Shown: positions 24,345 through 36,500 of the stretch, piece by piece
Position numbering within the stretch: position 1 is the stretch's first letter
Layout: each line of letters opens with the position of its first letter
Origin: Phaseolus vulgaris
Lineage: Eukaryota > Streptophyta > Magnoliopsida > Fabales > Fabaceae
Direction of reading: 5' to 3'
Length of the DNA: 64,000 bases
NCBI RefSeq assembly: GCF_000499845.2
Contig: NC_023759.2
Location: forward strand, 21,224,716-21,288,715
Notes under the pieces: model-generated
Told to the model about the DNA's origin: nothing
The model's database searches: none
Seen by the model: only the letters and a program-made list of their open reading frames with translations
Translations under genes and position numbers: made by a program

Positions 24345-25534
24345 GTGGCCACAGTTGTAGTAGACCCTGCGAGGTAGTCCTTTAAAAAGCCATTCTTCAC
24401 AAGCTCATCCAACTGATAGCCCAGCGCCAAGCAGTTGTTAATATGGTGCCCGAATGCTTCGTGGAATTCGCACCATGATTCCTTGTGAGGTCCCAGCACC
24501 TTGTCAGACTTTACTGGTGGCCTCAACCTGTCAGCTATGTTGGGCACAACGGTGAGGTCTTTGAGTTCCACCACAAAGTTGTGTCTTAGTGGCCTATTTC
24601 CCTCTCTCCTTCCTTCTGCTCGACCCCTAGGCTGGGTCCTCCTGGTCTCGTAGGTGCGCTTCCTGTCTGGGTTCCTTCTCTCTGTGGCAGCTTCGTGAAC
24701 CCTAGCAGGTTGCGTGCGTATCTGCGCTCTCGGCCGTGCGGGTGCAGCAGTCGTGCACTTCTCGTACGCCTCGCCCTCTGAGGCAATGTGCTCTACCGCT
24801 CGTCACCTTACTTCAGCAAAAGTTTTGGGGCGGCTGCGGTTAAGCGATTTACGAAAAGACCCGGGACACACCCCCTTCCTGAATGCGTACACGATCATGG
24901 GCTCATTTGTAGTACCCACTTTTACAACCTGCGCTCCGAAGCGGCTTATGTATTCCTTCAGAGTTTCCCCTTGGTATTGCTTCACGTCGAAAAGGTCGTA
25001 CGAAACTGGGACTGGGGCCTTGTTGGCTAAATAGTGCTCTCTGAATAGTCGTGAGAGCTGGGCGAAAGACGTGATGTGACCCTCTGGGAGGCTGATGAAC
25101 CAATCCATAGCCATCCCAGTCAAAGTGCTCATGAAGAGCTTGCACCTTACGACATCAAAACCGCCAACCAACATCATCTGTGTGTGGAACGCAGTGAGGT
25201 GTGCCTCAGGATCCTCCATCCCTGTGAAGGTTACCTTGGGCCCCGTGAACGTGTTGGGGATCGCTGTCTCTAGGATCGCTTGTGAGAATGGTGTTGTGAA
25301 TTCTCTAGGTGGGCAGGCAGCCTCGGGCTCGTCTACATCGCGCCATCCACGGCGTAACTCCTCGTTGGCACGGTGGAACTCATCGTTTCTCGCCTGAGAA
25401 GCTGCGAGATCCGCCTGCATCCGCTCTTGCTCCGCTTTCGACGCTGCCATTGCTTCCTGCAGCCCTTGCATCATGCCCATGAGTTGTTGCATGGTCATCT
25501 CTTCACTCCTAGCGCGTGCAGGTCTTGTGGTCAT
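24329..25534 (-). pseudogene. Gag of the Tat-like element, one nonsense codon
   Basis: Gag starts at 25534 (MTTRPARAR). It has a Q/M-rich helical N-terminus (about residues 12-60), a Gag core with LFREHY...YDLFDVKQ...ETLKEYISRF (about 125-210), and a C-terminal cysteine/histidine motif, CEFHEAFGHHINNC (about 345). A TGA at 24803-24805 interrupts the frame, which otherwise continues in register to 24329. It could be a C-to-T change of CGA. Family gags continue across the equivalent point, so gag is probably inactive at this locus unless read through. Confidence 0.8.
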
Positions 25535-25619
25535 GGCTTTCTGGAAACCCTCTTAACTTATCTAGGTTTTGAGAACTGGAACTGAAAAACTTGTGTGGTG
25601 GGACTGATGTTTTATATCG

Positions 25620-25637
25620 GCCCCACGGTGGGCGCCA
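25620..25637 (-). other. Primer-binding site, tRNA-Lys-like
   Basis: The minus strand reads TGGCGCCCACCGTGGGGC, two bases from the LTR end. From memory this matches the 3' end of plant tRNA-Lys with about one mismatch. Confidence 0.65.
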
Positions 25638-25639
25638 AA

Positions 25640-26911
25640 TGTTCCCGCCGGTTGACCGAGATCGTCTTTGCGCGTGGCTTGTCCTTGCGAGCTAGGGCAC
25701 CTTCGTTTTGCTCCGTCTGTGAGTACCTGAAAAGAAGTGAACAAAGGGGCGCCCTCGCGGCCGTTTGCACTCCGACGATCAAGTCAGCTAGCAAGAAACA
25801 TCAAAGGTGACGCACCTCCGTATCGGAACACCGTAAACGAAAGCTCTAAAGGTGGTCAGAAATAACTGAGTGACTAAAACTATGTTGCCTTAATTGCCTT
25901 GTGCTCACAGTGGGTGCACAGCAAAAACAACTAGGGTTTGTGCTCTGTGTAAAACTGCGAGAATTCGGTCAAAACTCGGTCCCTTTTTCAAACGACCTAA
26001 GGCCCCTTTTTATATACCTTCTGCATTTAAAGCGCGTTGAAGCGCATTGAAGGCGTATAAAAATGTGCCTTGAAACATTTGATACGTAAACTAAATTAAC
26101 GCGTACCTTTGCAAACTTTCACTGAAACCTTTAATGAGCACGTGTGCATTGCCACGTGCCCTTCTGACTTGATCGTTATTCTGCGCAGAGGGTCCTATGG
26201 CGCCGCAACCCAACTTAGGGTTAATCCATTGTGTGGGCCTTCCTTCCTTCGAAGTGTTTTTGGCGCGTGGGTTGACTTTCTGGGTGCCAACTCATGCGTC
26301 CCAATCACTAGTCACTTGCCCTGGGGTGTATCTACCTTTCTCTCGTACCACGCACGTGGTTCTCCCCTGGTCATGGCCCTCTCATGGGTCGTATCTGTAC
26401 CAGGGTCTCCCAGCAGTGGCGTAGATACTTCACGAGTCAGGATATCCCCTACTGGTGCTAGAACTTATGGCCTTGAAGCCACCTTTCTCTTTTCCTTGCT
26501 ACTGTTCTGGACTGTCGAGGCCCGAAGCCTCTTTGCGACGTCTTAACTTGGCGACGCCCCTCTTTGGGCGATGCCTCTCTTGGGCGATGTCTTTGCTTGG
26601 CGATGCCTCTCTTGGGCGATGCCTCTCTTGGGCGATGTCTTTGCTTGGCGATGCCTCTCTTGGGCGATGTCAGACCACCTGATCTTTCATTATCTAACAC
26701 GTCGGTGACACACAAAGCGGCGACAACCGATTATGTATGCCGCAGAACGCCACTTCCATAAACGACGACTATGTATACCGCAGAACGCCACTTCCATAAA
26801 CGGCGACTATGTACACCGCAGAACGCCACTTCCATAAACGGCGACTGTGTTGACTTCTTGACTACCCACCTTTCTCTTGTCCACGTCATCACACCCGATG
26901 ACCCGATCGGT

Positions 26912-26914
<3 letters not shown>
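25640..26914 (-). repeat. 5' LTR of the Tat-like element (1275 bp)
   Basis: The partner of 20851-22093. It carries extra copies of a short unit containing TTGGGCGATGCCTCTC at 26560-26670 and the block of about 48 bp at 26740-26850. The two LTRs differ by scattered substitutions and repeat-number changes. Confidence 0.85.
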
Positions 26915-26948
<34 letters not shown>

Positions 26949-27813
26949 ATTAAATTAACAATTACAGTATTTTCAGTTATTTGCTCTTTTCCTTTTAATA
27001 TAAATAACCATCTATTTATTTTTATTTATTTTTATTCTCTCCTCAATCTAACCACATTGGTGAAAATTTTGAGAATGAAGCAAAGGAAGCTAGCTGCCCG
27101 AAGGTTAGAAAGAGAGATAATATAATAGAAACCTTAGATTTTGATAATCATTACTCTTTTAATTTTATCATTATTGTTTCCATTTGATATTTTTTACATA
27201 GATTTATATATATTCCAGCTGTATTTCGGAATTTAAGTTTGAAAATTAAGCTGAGGTGAATTTTGTTTTAATTGAATGTCAACAAACTGTCAAACACTTC
27301 AATATAAACTGAAAGTTTATGTATTCCAATTGTTTAAACACTTTAAAAGAAAATATTATGTCTCGACTTTAAATTTAATATTGGTGTTAGAAGAATGTGC
27401 TTTTTTAAATCTAATTTAGTTATGTATTTTTAATGTAACTAAATTTTGAAATTTGAGTTAAACTAAAAAAATATATAATTAGATTTTTACTTATAATTAT
27501 TACTCTGGAAATTATATAAAAATTGTATAATGCAAAATTTAAGATTTACTAATGATATATAGGATGAGTTGAAATGAGTTCAAAAACGAAAGAACAGTGA
27601 ACAAATTAGATCACATAAAAATGAAAAGTATTGAATAAATACAAAACTGGAAAAAGAATAAATTGTCTTGTATATAAAGTAAAATAGGTTTGCATCTCGT
27701 TCATTTCATCATAAAACTCATTCTTATAAAGGAGGATTATAAAAAGTTAAAAATTTGTTAGAACTTATAAATAGAATCATAACTAACTAAATATATTTAA
27801 TGCTTAATTATTA
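26915..27813. other. AT-rich intergenic sequence
   Basis: It starts with the right half of the (TA)n tract (26915-26944). The remainder is AT-rich with no recognisable protein, RNA gene or terminal repeat. A short frame at 26877-27125 arises from the microsatellite and is dismissed. Confidence 0.6.
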
Positions 27814-28049
27814 TTATATTACAAGAAAAAATATTTTAACATGTTATTTACTGGAGACTAATATAATCTATAATTGATTTAATTAATGTAGAGTTTTTTA
27901 ATCTTCATTAGTTTTATTCTAAAACCTCAGCAAAATAACAAGGTTGTTTTAACTTTCGTTAAATTGCAAAGGTTTATTCTAAAACTTTAGCAAAATAACT
28001 GAGTTTTTTTAAACCTTCGTTAACTTCCAAAAGTTTATTATTATTTTTA

Positions 28050-28607
28050 TCGACAATAAAAAATGAATAAATATGAACCACTTGAGGGGTGATCAAACCC
28101 TTATACATAAACTCAACCTTTAACCTCCCTTACTAGGCAAACTCCCAAATATGCCTAACAGAATACACCTAGTTGAACCCAGATAGAATCACTTAAGGCA
28201 CTCAAGCTTACATCTAAAAAGAGTACATCATGAGACCATCCCCATACATATCAAAGGGTCCAGACAATAATCAGAAAAGAAAAAAAAAGTGCAGAATGTG
28301 ACTTAGATGTGACCCACGTCTAAGCCTTTAATTGAACCAAAGCAAAAACTTCCACTACACCCCCTTTAAATATTACTCTGTTTCTATGCTTCCAAATCTC
28401 GTTGACTACTGCGATCCAAATCACTCCCCAAACCTCATTTACCGAAGCAGACACATTACACATCCTAAACTGAGAGAAGTTTAGCAGTGAGACGTTGTGA
28501 AACACACTCTGCACCCCCAACCATACGTAGCAATGGTTCCACAACAACCATGCAAATCTACACTCAAAAAACAAATGGGTACTAGTCTCCTTCTCAACCT
28601 CGCAAAG
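28050..28607 (-). pseudogene. LINE (non-LTR retrotransposon) 3' fragment, zf-RVT region
   Basis: Minus translation between about 28610 and 28320 shows a pattern typical of the zinc-binding region after plant LINE reverse transcriptase: a THLFFECRFAW start, a W.....G...VF segment and an IW...VNEIWKHRNRVIF end. No RT domain is present, so it is a 5'-truncated copy as is usual for LINEs. Sequence downstream to about 28050 would be its 3' UTR. Confidence 0.7.
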
Positions 28608-31600
28608 ACTATTAAGATTGATGGCTAGAACAAGAGGGGGGGGGGTGAATTGTTTATAAAAGATTTTCGCAAATACTTTCTTCAGAATGTACCTTTAACA
28701 ATCAACTCAGAAAAGCAATTCAGAAGGCCAATCAAATAGTCAAACAGAAACTGATATCATAATTATAATTGGTTAAAATGACGATTTAACCGGTTGTTTA
28801 TGACAGCGGAAAATATCAAACAGTTATGAAGAGAAGAGATAGAGAGAATAACACACCACTGAGTATTTCACTATGTAACCAATCACAGATTACAAACACA
28901 CACCACAAAGAGGTGACTTTGAATCCCACAAAGCCTACTCACCCTCTTTGCACACAGCCAACACCTCAAGCTAGAATCACACTAACTTTACAGGATTTTA
29001 CAACAGTTTTACAGAGTGTAATATGAACAATTACAAGAAGCTAAACAAGGGTAGAAAACACCTGGATTTACAGTGCACCAGAAACCCTATTGATCAGTTC
29101 TTGAATCACAACAAAGCTCAAAAGCAATCTTGCTAAACTTGGAAAAACACCTTTTCACAAACAGTTGGTAATCTCTCAAATTAATCTCAAATCAGAATAT
29201 CAAACTTCTCTTGTTCATCAATCTCTAAACGTTGGAAAGAAGACTATTTTTATAAACCTTGAAAAGCTACCTTTGAAGGCAGATTTGAACAACTAAATCA
29301 GTTAAAACAGGTTTTCAAAAAACTGTTATGAAAACTTTCATTTAATCAGTTAAAACTGTGATTTAACTGGTTGAATGACTTTGACAGTTATACAAGTGAT
29401 TCAAAAAACAGTTTCAAAACTTCTTTGCCAGCTAAGTGACAAACAACCGATTGTCTCGAAACTTTAATCGATTGTTTTCCCTTTGCATGGAAAAACACTT
29501 TAACCTTTAAAACATATTGAAATAAGCTTTGTTTGAGAATCAAGACTGATCTTACAAAGATTCTAAACCCCATAAAAAAACCTAAACCTAAAACACAACA
29601 TAACTTCAGGCTTCATGAGGATTTGACACATCAAAGCTTCCCATCTTCAACAATCTCCCCCTATTTGATGGAGACAAATCCTTGGGATGCTTTTCCTTAT
29701 TGCTTGACTTCTTTTCCTTGCCTTCTTTATTTGGGCAATCAACTTTTGTATGCCCTTTTTCTCCACAACCAAAGCAAGTATAGTTGTTAGAATTGAAATC
29801 ACTAGTTTTCTTGTTTCCATACCTTTCTTTGTTGGATTCTTTGTTGCAGTTTCTCTTCAAGAATTTGCTGAACTTTTTGGACAACAGACTAAGATTTTCT
29901 TCCTCATCACTTGAGTCTTGCTTATTCTTGTGCTTGGCAGCTTTCAAGGCAACGTTCCTTACATGATTGTCTTCACTTTCTTGAACATTGAGTCTATTCA
30001 TCTCCAACTCATGTTCTCGAAGCTTTCCAAACAAGGAGGCTGTAGTCAAAGATGTCAAGTCCTTTGATTCAGAGATAGCCGTGACTTTAGGTTGCCAAGA
30101 TCTATCAAGACACTTGAGAATCTTGATGTTTAACTCCTCTTTGTTAAAGGTTTTTCCAAGACTCATTAGATGGTTGATGATGTGAGTGAATCTCTTTTGT
30201 ACTTTAGCAATCGATTCTCCCTTGAGCATTCTAAACATCTCATACTCTTGTATTAGAGTATGTTTCCTTGCTCTCTTCACATCATTTGTTCTTTCATGGG
30301 TGACCTCTAGAGTATCCCACATTTCCTTAGCAGATGCACATTGTGAGATACTGAAAAATTCATTTGAAATCAAAGCAGATGTTATGATATTCTTGGAAAT
30401 GCAATCAAACTTGGCCTTTTTTGTTTTCAGCATCAGTCCATTGGGACCATGGTTTTTCAATAGAGGATCCATCCTATTCAAATTTAGGAATAAAAGGGCC
30501 ATTTTCAATTGCATCCCAAATTCCTTTATCAAGAGATTCAACAAAGATTTTCATTCTAACTTTCCAAAACTGATAATTCAAACCACAAAACAAAGGTGGC
30601 CTGTTAATTGAGGCACCCTCCCCAAATGGTAGTTTTTTCAGCCAAAGAAAAAAGATTTTAGGATCAAACTTGAATATTTTTCAAGTACCTTGCTCTTCAT
30701 GCCAATTGTTAGAATATATGGCCTTAAACGAGAAAGGGGGGGGGGTGAATTGTTCAAGAGAGTTTTTTTAAAACTTTTTGAGGTTTAACAAAATTCTTTG
30801 TGCAGAAAAACAATCGGTTGTTTATACCAGTAAAGCTTAAAAACAGAATTAAATGAGTTCAGAGTAAGAGAGGAATACACCAACAATTTATACTGGTTCA
30901 CTCTTAAGCCAAGAGTTACATCCAGTCCCCAGAAAACCACTGGGTAAGCCACTAAGTAATCAAACCAGATTACAACACACAAACCACCAAAGTAGTGACC
31001 TTGAACCCTTCAAGAAACACACTCCTTTTGGAAAAACACACCAAGAGTATTGATCTTGACCACCTCAAGAGCACACAACACTCATTGGCAACACAACACC
31101 AAAAATACAGTAGGTTGAGAAGGGATTACACTTGTTCACAGTACAAACTGAAATCAATACAATTGCAATCCTATTCCACTCTCTTTGAAAACCCAAAGCT
31201 TGATGTGAATGTTCAAATCTTAGAATCAATTTTGTCACAAATGAAAAACTCAAATCTGTTTCTCTTCCTTGTTTGAAAACATAAACAAACCATTTATATT
31301 TTCAAAAGATTGGTCAAAGCAATAAATGAATGACCGTATTAAGTTGAAAATCATTTAAAGCATATTCAACAACCAAAACTGAATTCTGTTAGGATTTTCA
31401 AAGAAACAATCGGTTGAAACCACGAAACAACCGATTGTTTGGTTTGACAGTTAAGTCAACCAAACTAAAACAATTTTCAACCTTTTCAAAACTCCTAAGA
31501 GTAAAACAACCGGTTGATTCGACAAAACAACAGGTTGTTTTTCACTTAGTTGGAAAAACACTTGTTTTCAAAAAGGTTTTAAATCACATCAGTTTTAAAT

Positions 31601-31725
31601 TCAACAAAGGAGTGGATCACATTCTATCCTACCCAGATCCCTCCCAAACACAGCAGCAACACCAGCCTTTCATCAAACACTTTGGATTTGGATTCTACAA
31701 AGCACTTGATCACTCTTGATCAACA
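28608..31725 (-). mobile_element. Ty1/copia element lacking pol (3.1 kb)
   Basis: The 3' LTR is about 28608-29652 and the 5' LTR 30707-31725, both minus oriented. Their plus-strand beginnings share a G-run followed by GTGAATTG. Interior: a primer-site remnant (TTGGCATGAAGAGC) and damaged gag, then directly the polypurine tract (minus AGGGGGAGAT beside 29652). Protease, integrase, RT and RNase H are absent. The left LTR start is degraded, so its boundary is uncertain by about 15 bases, and no clean target duplication was found. Confidence 0.75.
29653..30640 (-). pseudogene. Copia gag (UBN2 type) with frame damage
   Basis: The open stretch 30544-29606 encodes the conserved copia Gag core: AKEMWDTLEVTHE, RARKHTLIQEYEMFRM, then LKCLDRSWQPKVTAI. 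It has a basic linker and one zinc knuckle, CFGCGEKGHTKVDC. Upstream residues matching the start of the family gag (EGASINRPP...FWK.RMKIF) are visible at about 30560-30640 in another frame, and the first part of the long stretch is out of the family frame, so indels have broken it. The C-terminus runs straight into the polypurine tract. Confidence 0.8.
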
Positions 31726-33236
31726 ATATGTTGCTATTGAACGTGTCTAATCAATAGTTTGTCATTGGTTATTTTTTTAATCGGTTGGAATTACTTGTTG
31801 ATGTTCTATTTGGTTCATGTTCTTGAAATGGGTTTCCCATGGGTTTATTTTGTGTTCTTGAAATGGGTTTCCATTTGGTTCTCTTGTTCTTGTTGTGTTC
31901 TTGAATTGCTTGTAGAATCTTGATCCAATTCTTGAAAGTGTCTTATGATGTTTCATCTCCTAATCAACTCACATCACAAGGTGTCATTCTTCCTTATCTT
32001 TTTCATTACCGAAGGTTTCTCCTTACACACCATCTTGGTTAACGAATGTTAGGAATGGTTTTTACACACCTCCTAAAGGTTTTCACCTTCTAAGAGGACT
32101 TTCTTCAAAAAGCATTGTCATTCCCAAACAATCTTTCCAAACATGGTTTGTATATAGAACCTCATTTTTTGAACTTCCCACGCTTAAAGAATATAAGTCA
32201 AGTTTGCATATCTCTTCTTGCACTCTCTTATATGCCTGCAAACTGACTTTGTTATCTGCAGGAGTTCTAAATTCGTGGTAGAATTCTCTCCAACTTGGGG
32301 GGCATGATGCAAACCCAGCCCACAAGGACCAAGGATGTTAAAGCACACAAAGAAAATTCATCTCAAAGTAGAGACCTCACCAGAGGGAGGATTGGACAAA
32401 GACCAGAGCACTTAAAGTTCTTCCTGCTAGTCTTCTTAATGTTTAGAGAAATATTGTAAACAATTTGGGCTCATTTGCGGGGTCGAAATAACAGAATAAG
32501 GAAGAGTAGGTCTATATAGCAATAATAGGAGGTGAAGATATAAGAATGGGCCCATGAGAAGTCCATTAGGGTAGGAAGGAAACCCTAGCTTCTAGAATGA
32601 TGCATAAGGTGCGGTTTTGATTAAAGTCTACCCTAGAAACCGCACCACATTTTCTTTTACCCTTCTACCCTTTAAGCTTGCTCTCCAAGGCTCCTAAATC
32701 TATAAATAGGGAGGCCTACCTCATGTACTCACAAGTTGAAATTAGAGTAAAGAGATTCTGCATAATTTTTGTGTGATTTGTGAGTGAGTGAATCTCCTCC
32801 TAAAATTGGCCTTATCTTGTGAGAAATGAGCTTTCAAGTGGCGGCCTCCCATGCACTCATCTTGGTGATTCCATCCCATCAAGTGGCGTGTCTCATCCTA
32901 GCTCCACTTCCATAAGTTCTTCTTTCATCTTCTCTTCCATTAATCCATTCCATTTTGATTGTGTCAATTCGGTTTTCTATTCTTGCTTTTAGCTTTGTTT
33001 CCTTGCTTACAATTCAGTCCATTTTCTTGCTCTTCTAGTGTTTGTTAAATTTCCGCACCATATTTGTCATCATTCTCACCATTGAATTGTGTTTTTCCTT
33101 TGCCTTTGTGAAATGAACATTCACATCTACTTAACCACTTGGGGATTTTCCTTAGGTTCTCACCTATAATTGTATTAAAATCCAAATCTAAGTAAAGTGT
33201 CACCATACAAATAAACAATCCTAAAATCAACTCACA
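31726..33236 (+). mobile_element. Gypsy remnant: end-of-internal region plus 3' LTR
   Basis: Plus orientation. 31977-32304 is homologous to the segment after gag in the 44.6-kb element (47890-48211), including a polypurine stretch CTTGGGGGGCA just before the LTR. The LTR runs about 32305 (TGATGCAAACC) to about 33236 (ATCAACTCACA) with a CTATAAATAGGG box near 32698. A similar LTR-like terminus at about 31976 (AATCAACTCACATCA) suggests that the upstream LTR and the interior were deleted into each other. No gag or pol remains. Confidence 0.6.
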
Positions 33237-33479
33237 GTTTGTGTACCTTAAAACAGAAACAAAAACATATTAAAATGTAATGAAACTAAAACCGACTGAG
33301 GTATATTCTGCCATACTGTTGTCGTCAAACTTTGGGACTCTGTCCCTTAACTCCATATATTTAAGGACCATCACCCCAAAATCATAATTAAAAAATGTCA
33401 ACCACAACAACATCATTCAGTAGTAGAACATAAACCCATGTAACCTTAATTACATGCTATTAAAAAATGGATAACTACT

Positions 33480-35859
33480 CACGTATTTGGCTGTTGGAAG
33501 CTTTGGTTGAATAAACTTAAGAATAACATCCATTCCAACCATACTAAACATATGTTGAAGTCTTTGTGCCTAGCCAAATAAAATCAATTTCAAAAAATAC
33601 ATAACATACACAACAAAAATCAATTCATATTTTACATTTAACGAACACTAGACATTTACTCAACAACATACATATCACAACTTTATCAATGCGTTTGCGT
33701 GACCGATCATTGTGTCCAAGGGAATCCAACACAAACAACTTCTTACTATCACACTGACCACATAACACCACTAGTGGTCATCATGCACAGTTGGCACAAA
33801 GACCTACGTGTTAGCAAAACAATGGTCATCATGCATATTTATAAAGTTTGTAATCATGTATTTCATATGTACATTTCGAATGTGCCACTCATAAAATCAG
33901 CATGTGATATATGTTGGAATTCTAGGATGCCATTTTGGTAAAAAACTTTGTAATCCTTTGTATCCCAAGCTCGCAATTTAGATTTTGGGTTCTTAATTTC
34001 TTTGATAATAGTAGTATGTAAAGAAATGGAATAACATAATTACAACAACACTCTAAATCTATGTGTGAACCAAAAAATATATTACACATACAACAAAAAA
34101 AGGACTAAAGAAAACTCGTTTCAGCTTGCCACTTCCACTTTCTTTTTTTTCACCGTACATCATTGTACTACATCCAAACAACATAACCTACAAACGATAA
34201 TCATCGATGAATTATATAGCAAACTTTATATGTAAAATTATTACAATAAATTTTATCATGTTGTCGACTTTCTCTCTAGGCCTAAGCGAATGGATGTCGA
34301 CTTATGTCAGGATCTGCTTATTCACCTCAACCACGAATCTACACAAAAACAAACATCATATTAAGAAACCATGATTTTACTCCATAACCAAAATTTCACA
34401 CTTTAATATTCACAAACCTATTGTTTTCAGCATCAGAATTGGAGGTCAAAGTCTGATAAATAAGCTCACAATCAACATCATCATGCATCTTACCAGTATT
34501 TCTTGGTGTTGGTGTCCAGTATGATGATGACTCCACATTATGGTTGCCCTTGAAGACTTGCTCCAGTAGAACTCTTATTTTCTCTTCAATGGCGCTAATG
34601 CGAATGTCATTTTCCTCAGCCTTTTCTTTGCACTTTTATTTGTCAGACAAAATCCTTTCCAAATCAATGGAAGTGAAGGAGGATTCATCATTCTCAATAC
34701 ATTTTGGTGAGGGCTCTCCACCAAAATTGCCTGCTTCAAGCACTACATCCAACGCCTCTTCTTCCTCTGACAGATCCCAATCCCATACAATCTAAAAAAA
34801 TTCCAATAAACCAATTTAGATAAATGAAAATCACCACTTAAAAACTTAAAAAAATCAATCACCAATTACTTCATGAAAAACTTCTAATTACCTCATTCGA
34901 AGCAAATGTAGCATGTATTTTGCTTGATCGGTCATTTACACCTGGCCATTGAAGAACACGTGGAAAACAATATGTTGGACTCCCATCACCAGCACATACA
35001 TGTTGAACTTCCCACAACTGTTACAATGGAAAACAAAGTTCTTTTTTTAATTTTTCAGTTTAAAAAATACAAGAATTTTCCATTATGAAAATATTGAAAA
35101 AGCACTTCAACTAACCTGTAGCGCAACAACACATCCAACCAGGTGCAGTCCGGCTGAATTCTTTTTCATGTTCAAAAATTCAGAAGCCTACCCTAGTCTG
35201 CTAACAAGTAACCCGTGGACAGCTTCACCCCAGTTATACATACTCAAGGAATCTAAGTTATCTAACAAACTAAACAGAAAACAACCAAAAGACCTAGATG
35301 TTCGCGGAAAATAAAAAAAGGCAAACCCAAGCAATATATACAGTCTACAAAATACATCAACATATTTTTTTTTCTTATTTTACTGTCATTCAATTTCGCC
35401 CCAATGCCAACAATTGTAATCTCCTCACCACCAAATAATTTTTTAACAAGGCCCCCCTCATCGTCTTGTAATTCAACATTAATACCACTAATTCCTAATC
35501 CCAAACTAATACAGACATCAAAAGGACTAAATGGCACAAGATGTTGCCTTATCCTAAAACATTAGTCCTCAACAGACCACCTACTAACCAACTCCTTTAA
35601 AATAGTACTTGAAATATTTAATGGTTCTTCTAATCCAAGCAACCATTTAAACGATGTACTTTCAATCCTCTTACGTATGGAAGATGATAACATACCATTA
35701 ATCTCAATGATATGTTTTATACTTACCCTGTGTCTCACCCTAATTTGTAATTGTAAACAATAAACGAATTAGTTGCTTTACAAAATCATAAAAAACAAAA
35801 TATACCTTTTAAGATAAACATACATTAACTTCATTCACACCATACTCGTTTGCCATATT
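33480..35859 (-). pseudogene. Decayed Ulp1-like (C48 cysteine peptidase) gene of transposon type
   Basis: Minus-strand pieces in order: an ATG near 35859; a segment with VPFSPFDVC.SLGLG...LFGGEEITI (35560-35390) seen ahead of Ulp1 domains in plant transposon proteins; NSAGLHLVGC..ALQLWEVQH near 35150-35000; an acidic linker (34790-34500); and peptidase pieces near 33960-33500. The peptidase keeps a catalytic-His-type HDDH.WCYVV at about 33765 and the LFVLDSLGH Asp region at about 33720. Several stops and shifts are present (for example a TAG after the His, a TGA before LYVLD-type sequence). Introns seem likely between pieces. Such Ulp1-like genes are known as cargo of Mutator-like and other DNA transposons. 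Not functional as read. Confidence 0.65.
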
Positions 35860-36179
35860 TTTCCCTAAAAAACAAACCTGACATCGAAAACCCAAAAAAT
35901 CAGCAAACAGAACAAATGCTAGACCACAAAATGCCCAAATGAACGAAGCAAAACAAAACACAACCAAAGAAAGCATACATACTCACTAAGACAATACCAA
36001 GACGAAGATGAAACCATAACCACACCAACAGAAGAACAAAATAAACCGCAACACACCGTAAAAATGATGTCACTATCACAACGAAAACGAAGGGAAACGA
36101 AACCCAAGACGAACCACCCACTCGGAAGTTGAACAAAACGGAGACACTGAGAACAACTGAAGCTCAAGGACTACACTCA

Positions 36180-36500
36180 AATAAGAGAGAAAGCAACATG
36201 ACTTAATTTGACATAAAAAATTATTTATATTCACATATTTTACACTGGTTACATGGCTAAACCGGTGTAATATGGGTGTATGACTAAAAACTACAATATA
36301 TTACACCGGTTATCACTAAGAACTGATGTAAAAAAAACTCGCCCTTTCAAAGTTGCCACATCACCGAACGCAATCTCACTTTTCCATGTCACGCAACGCT
36401 ATCTGAGTCTGCCACGTCTATGCCACCTTTGCAACGTCAAATGTGTGTTATGTGCAGAAGGTCTCAACATATCGGGACCCTATAAGGAAGTAATATAGGG
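36180..36500. repeat. Palindromic ACCGGTGTAA-type subterminal repeats
   Basis: Near-inverted copies TTACACTGGTTA (36240), AACCGGTGTAATA (36260) and TTACACCGGTTA (36302) occur close together. Clusters of this kind mark subterminal regions of CACTA-type elements. They may delimit the element that carries the Ulp1-like gene, but no terminal CACTA sequence is visible. Confidence 0.4.

Larger units (their letters stand above)
20851..26914 (-). mobile_element. Tat-like Ty3/gypsy element with gag but almost no pol (6.06 kb)
   Basis: Two LTRs (20851-22093 and 25640-26914), both minus oriented, bound it; they read TGTTCCCGCC...CGGTACA on the plus strand. Interior in minus order: primer site, gag, a junction to the last part of integrase, a 3' untranslated zone with tandem repeats, and a polypurine tract beside the 3' LTR (plus-strand CAAGCCCCCC at 22094). 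Protease, RT, RNase H and most of integrase are absent. The target duplication is hidden within the flanking TA repeats (ATATA on both sides). Long repeat-bearing 3' zones are typical of Tat/Ogre-type gypsy elements. It must depend on enzymes from other elements. Confidence 0.85.

Noticed and set aside
35900..36167. Cys/Val/Phe-rich minus frames resembling membrane peptides
   Set aside because: Two overlapping frames with biased composition upstream of the Ulp1-like remnant; no conserved motif.
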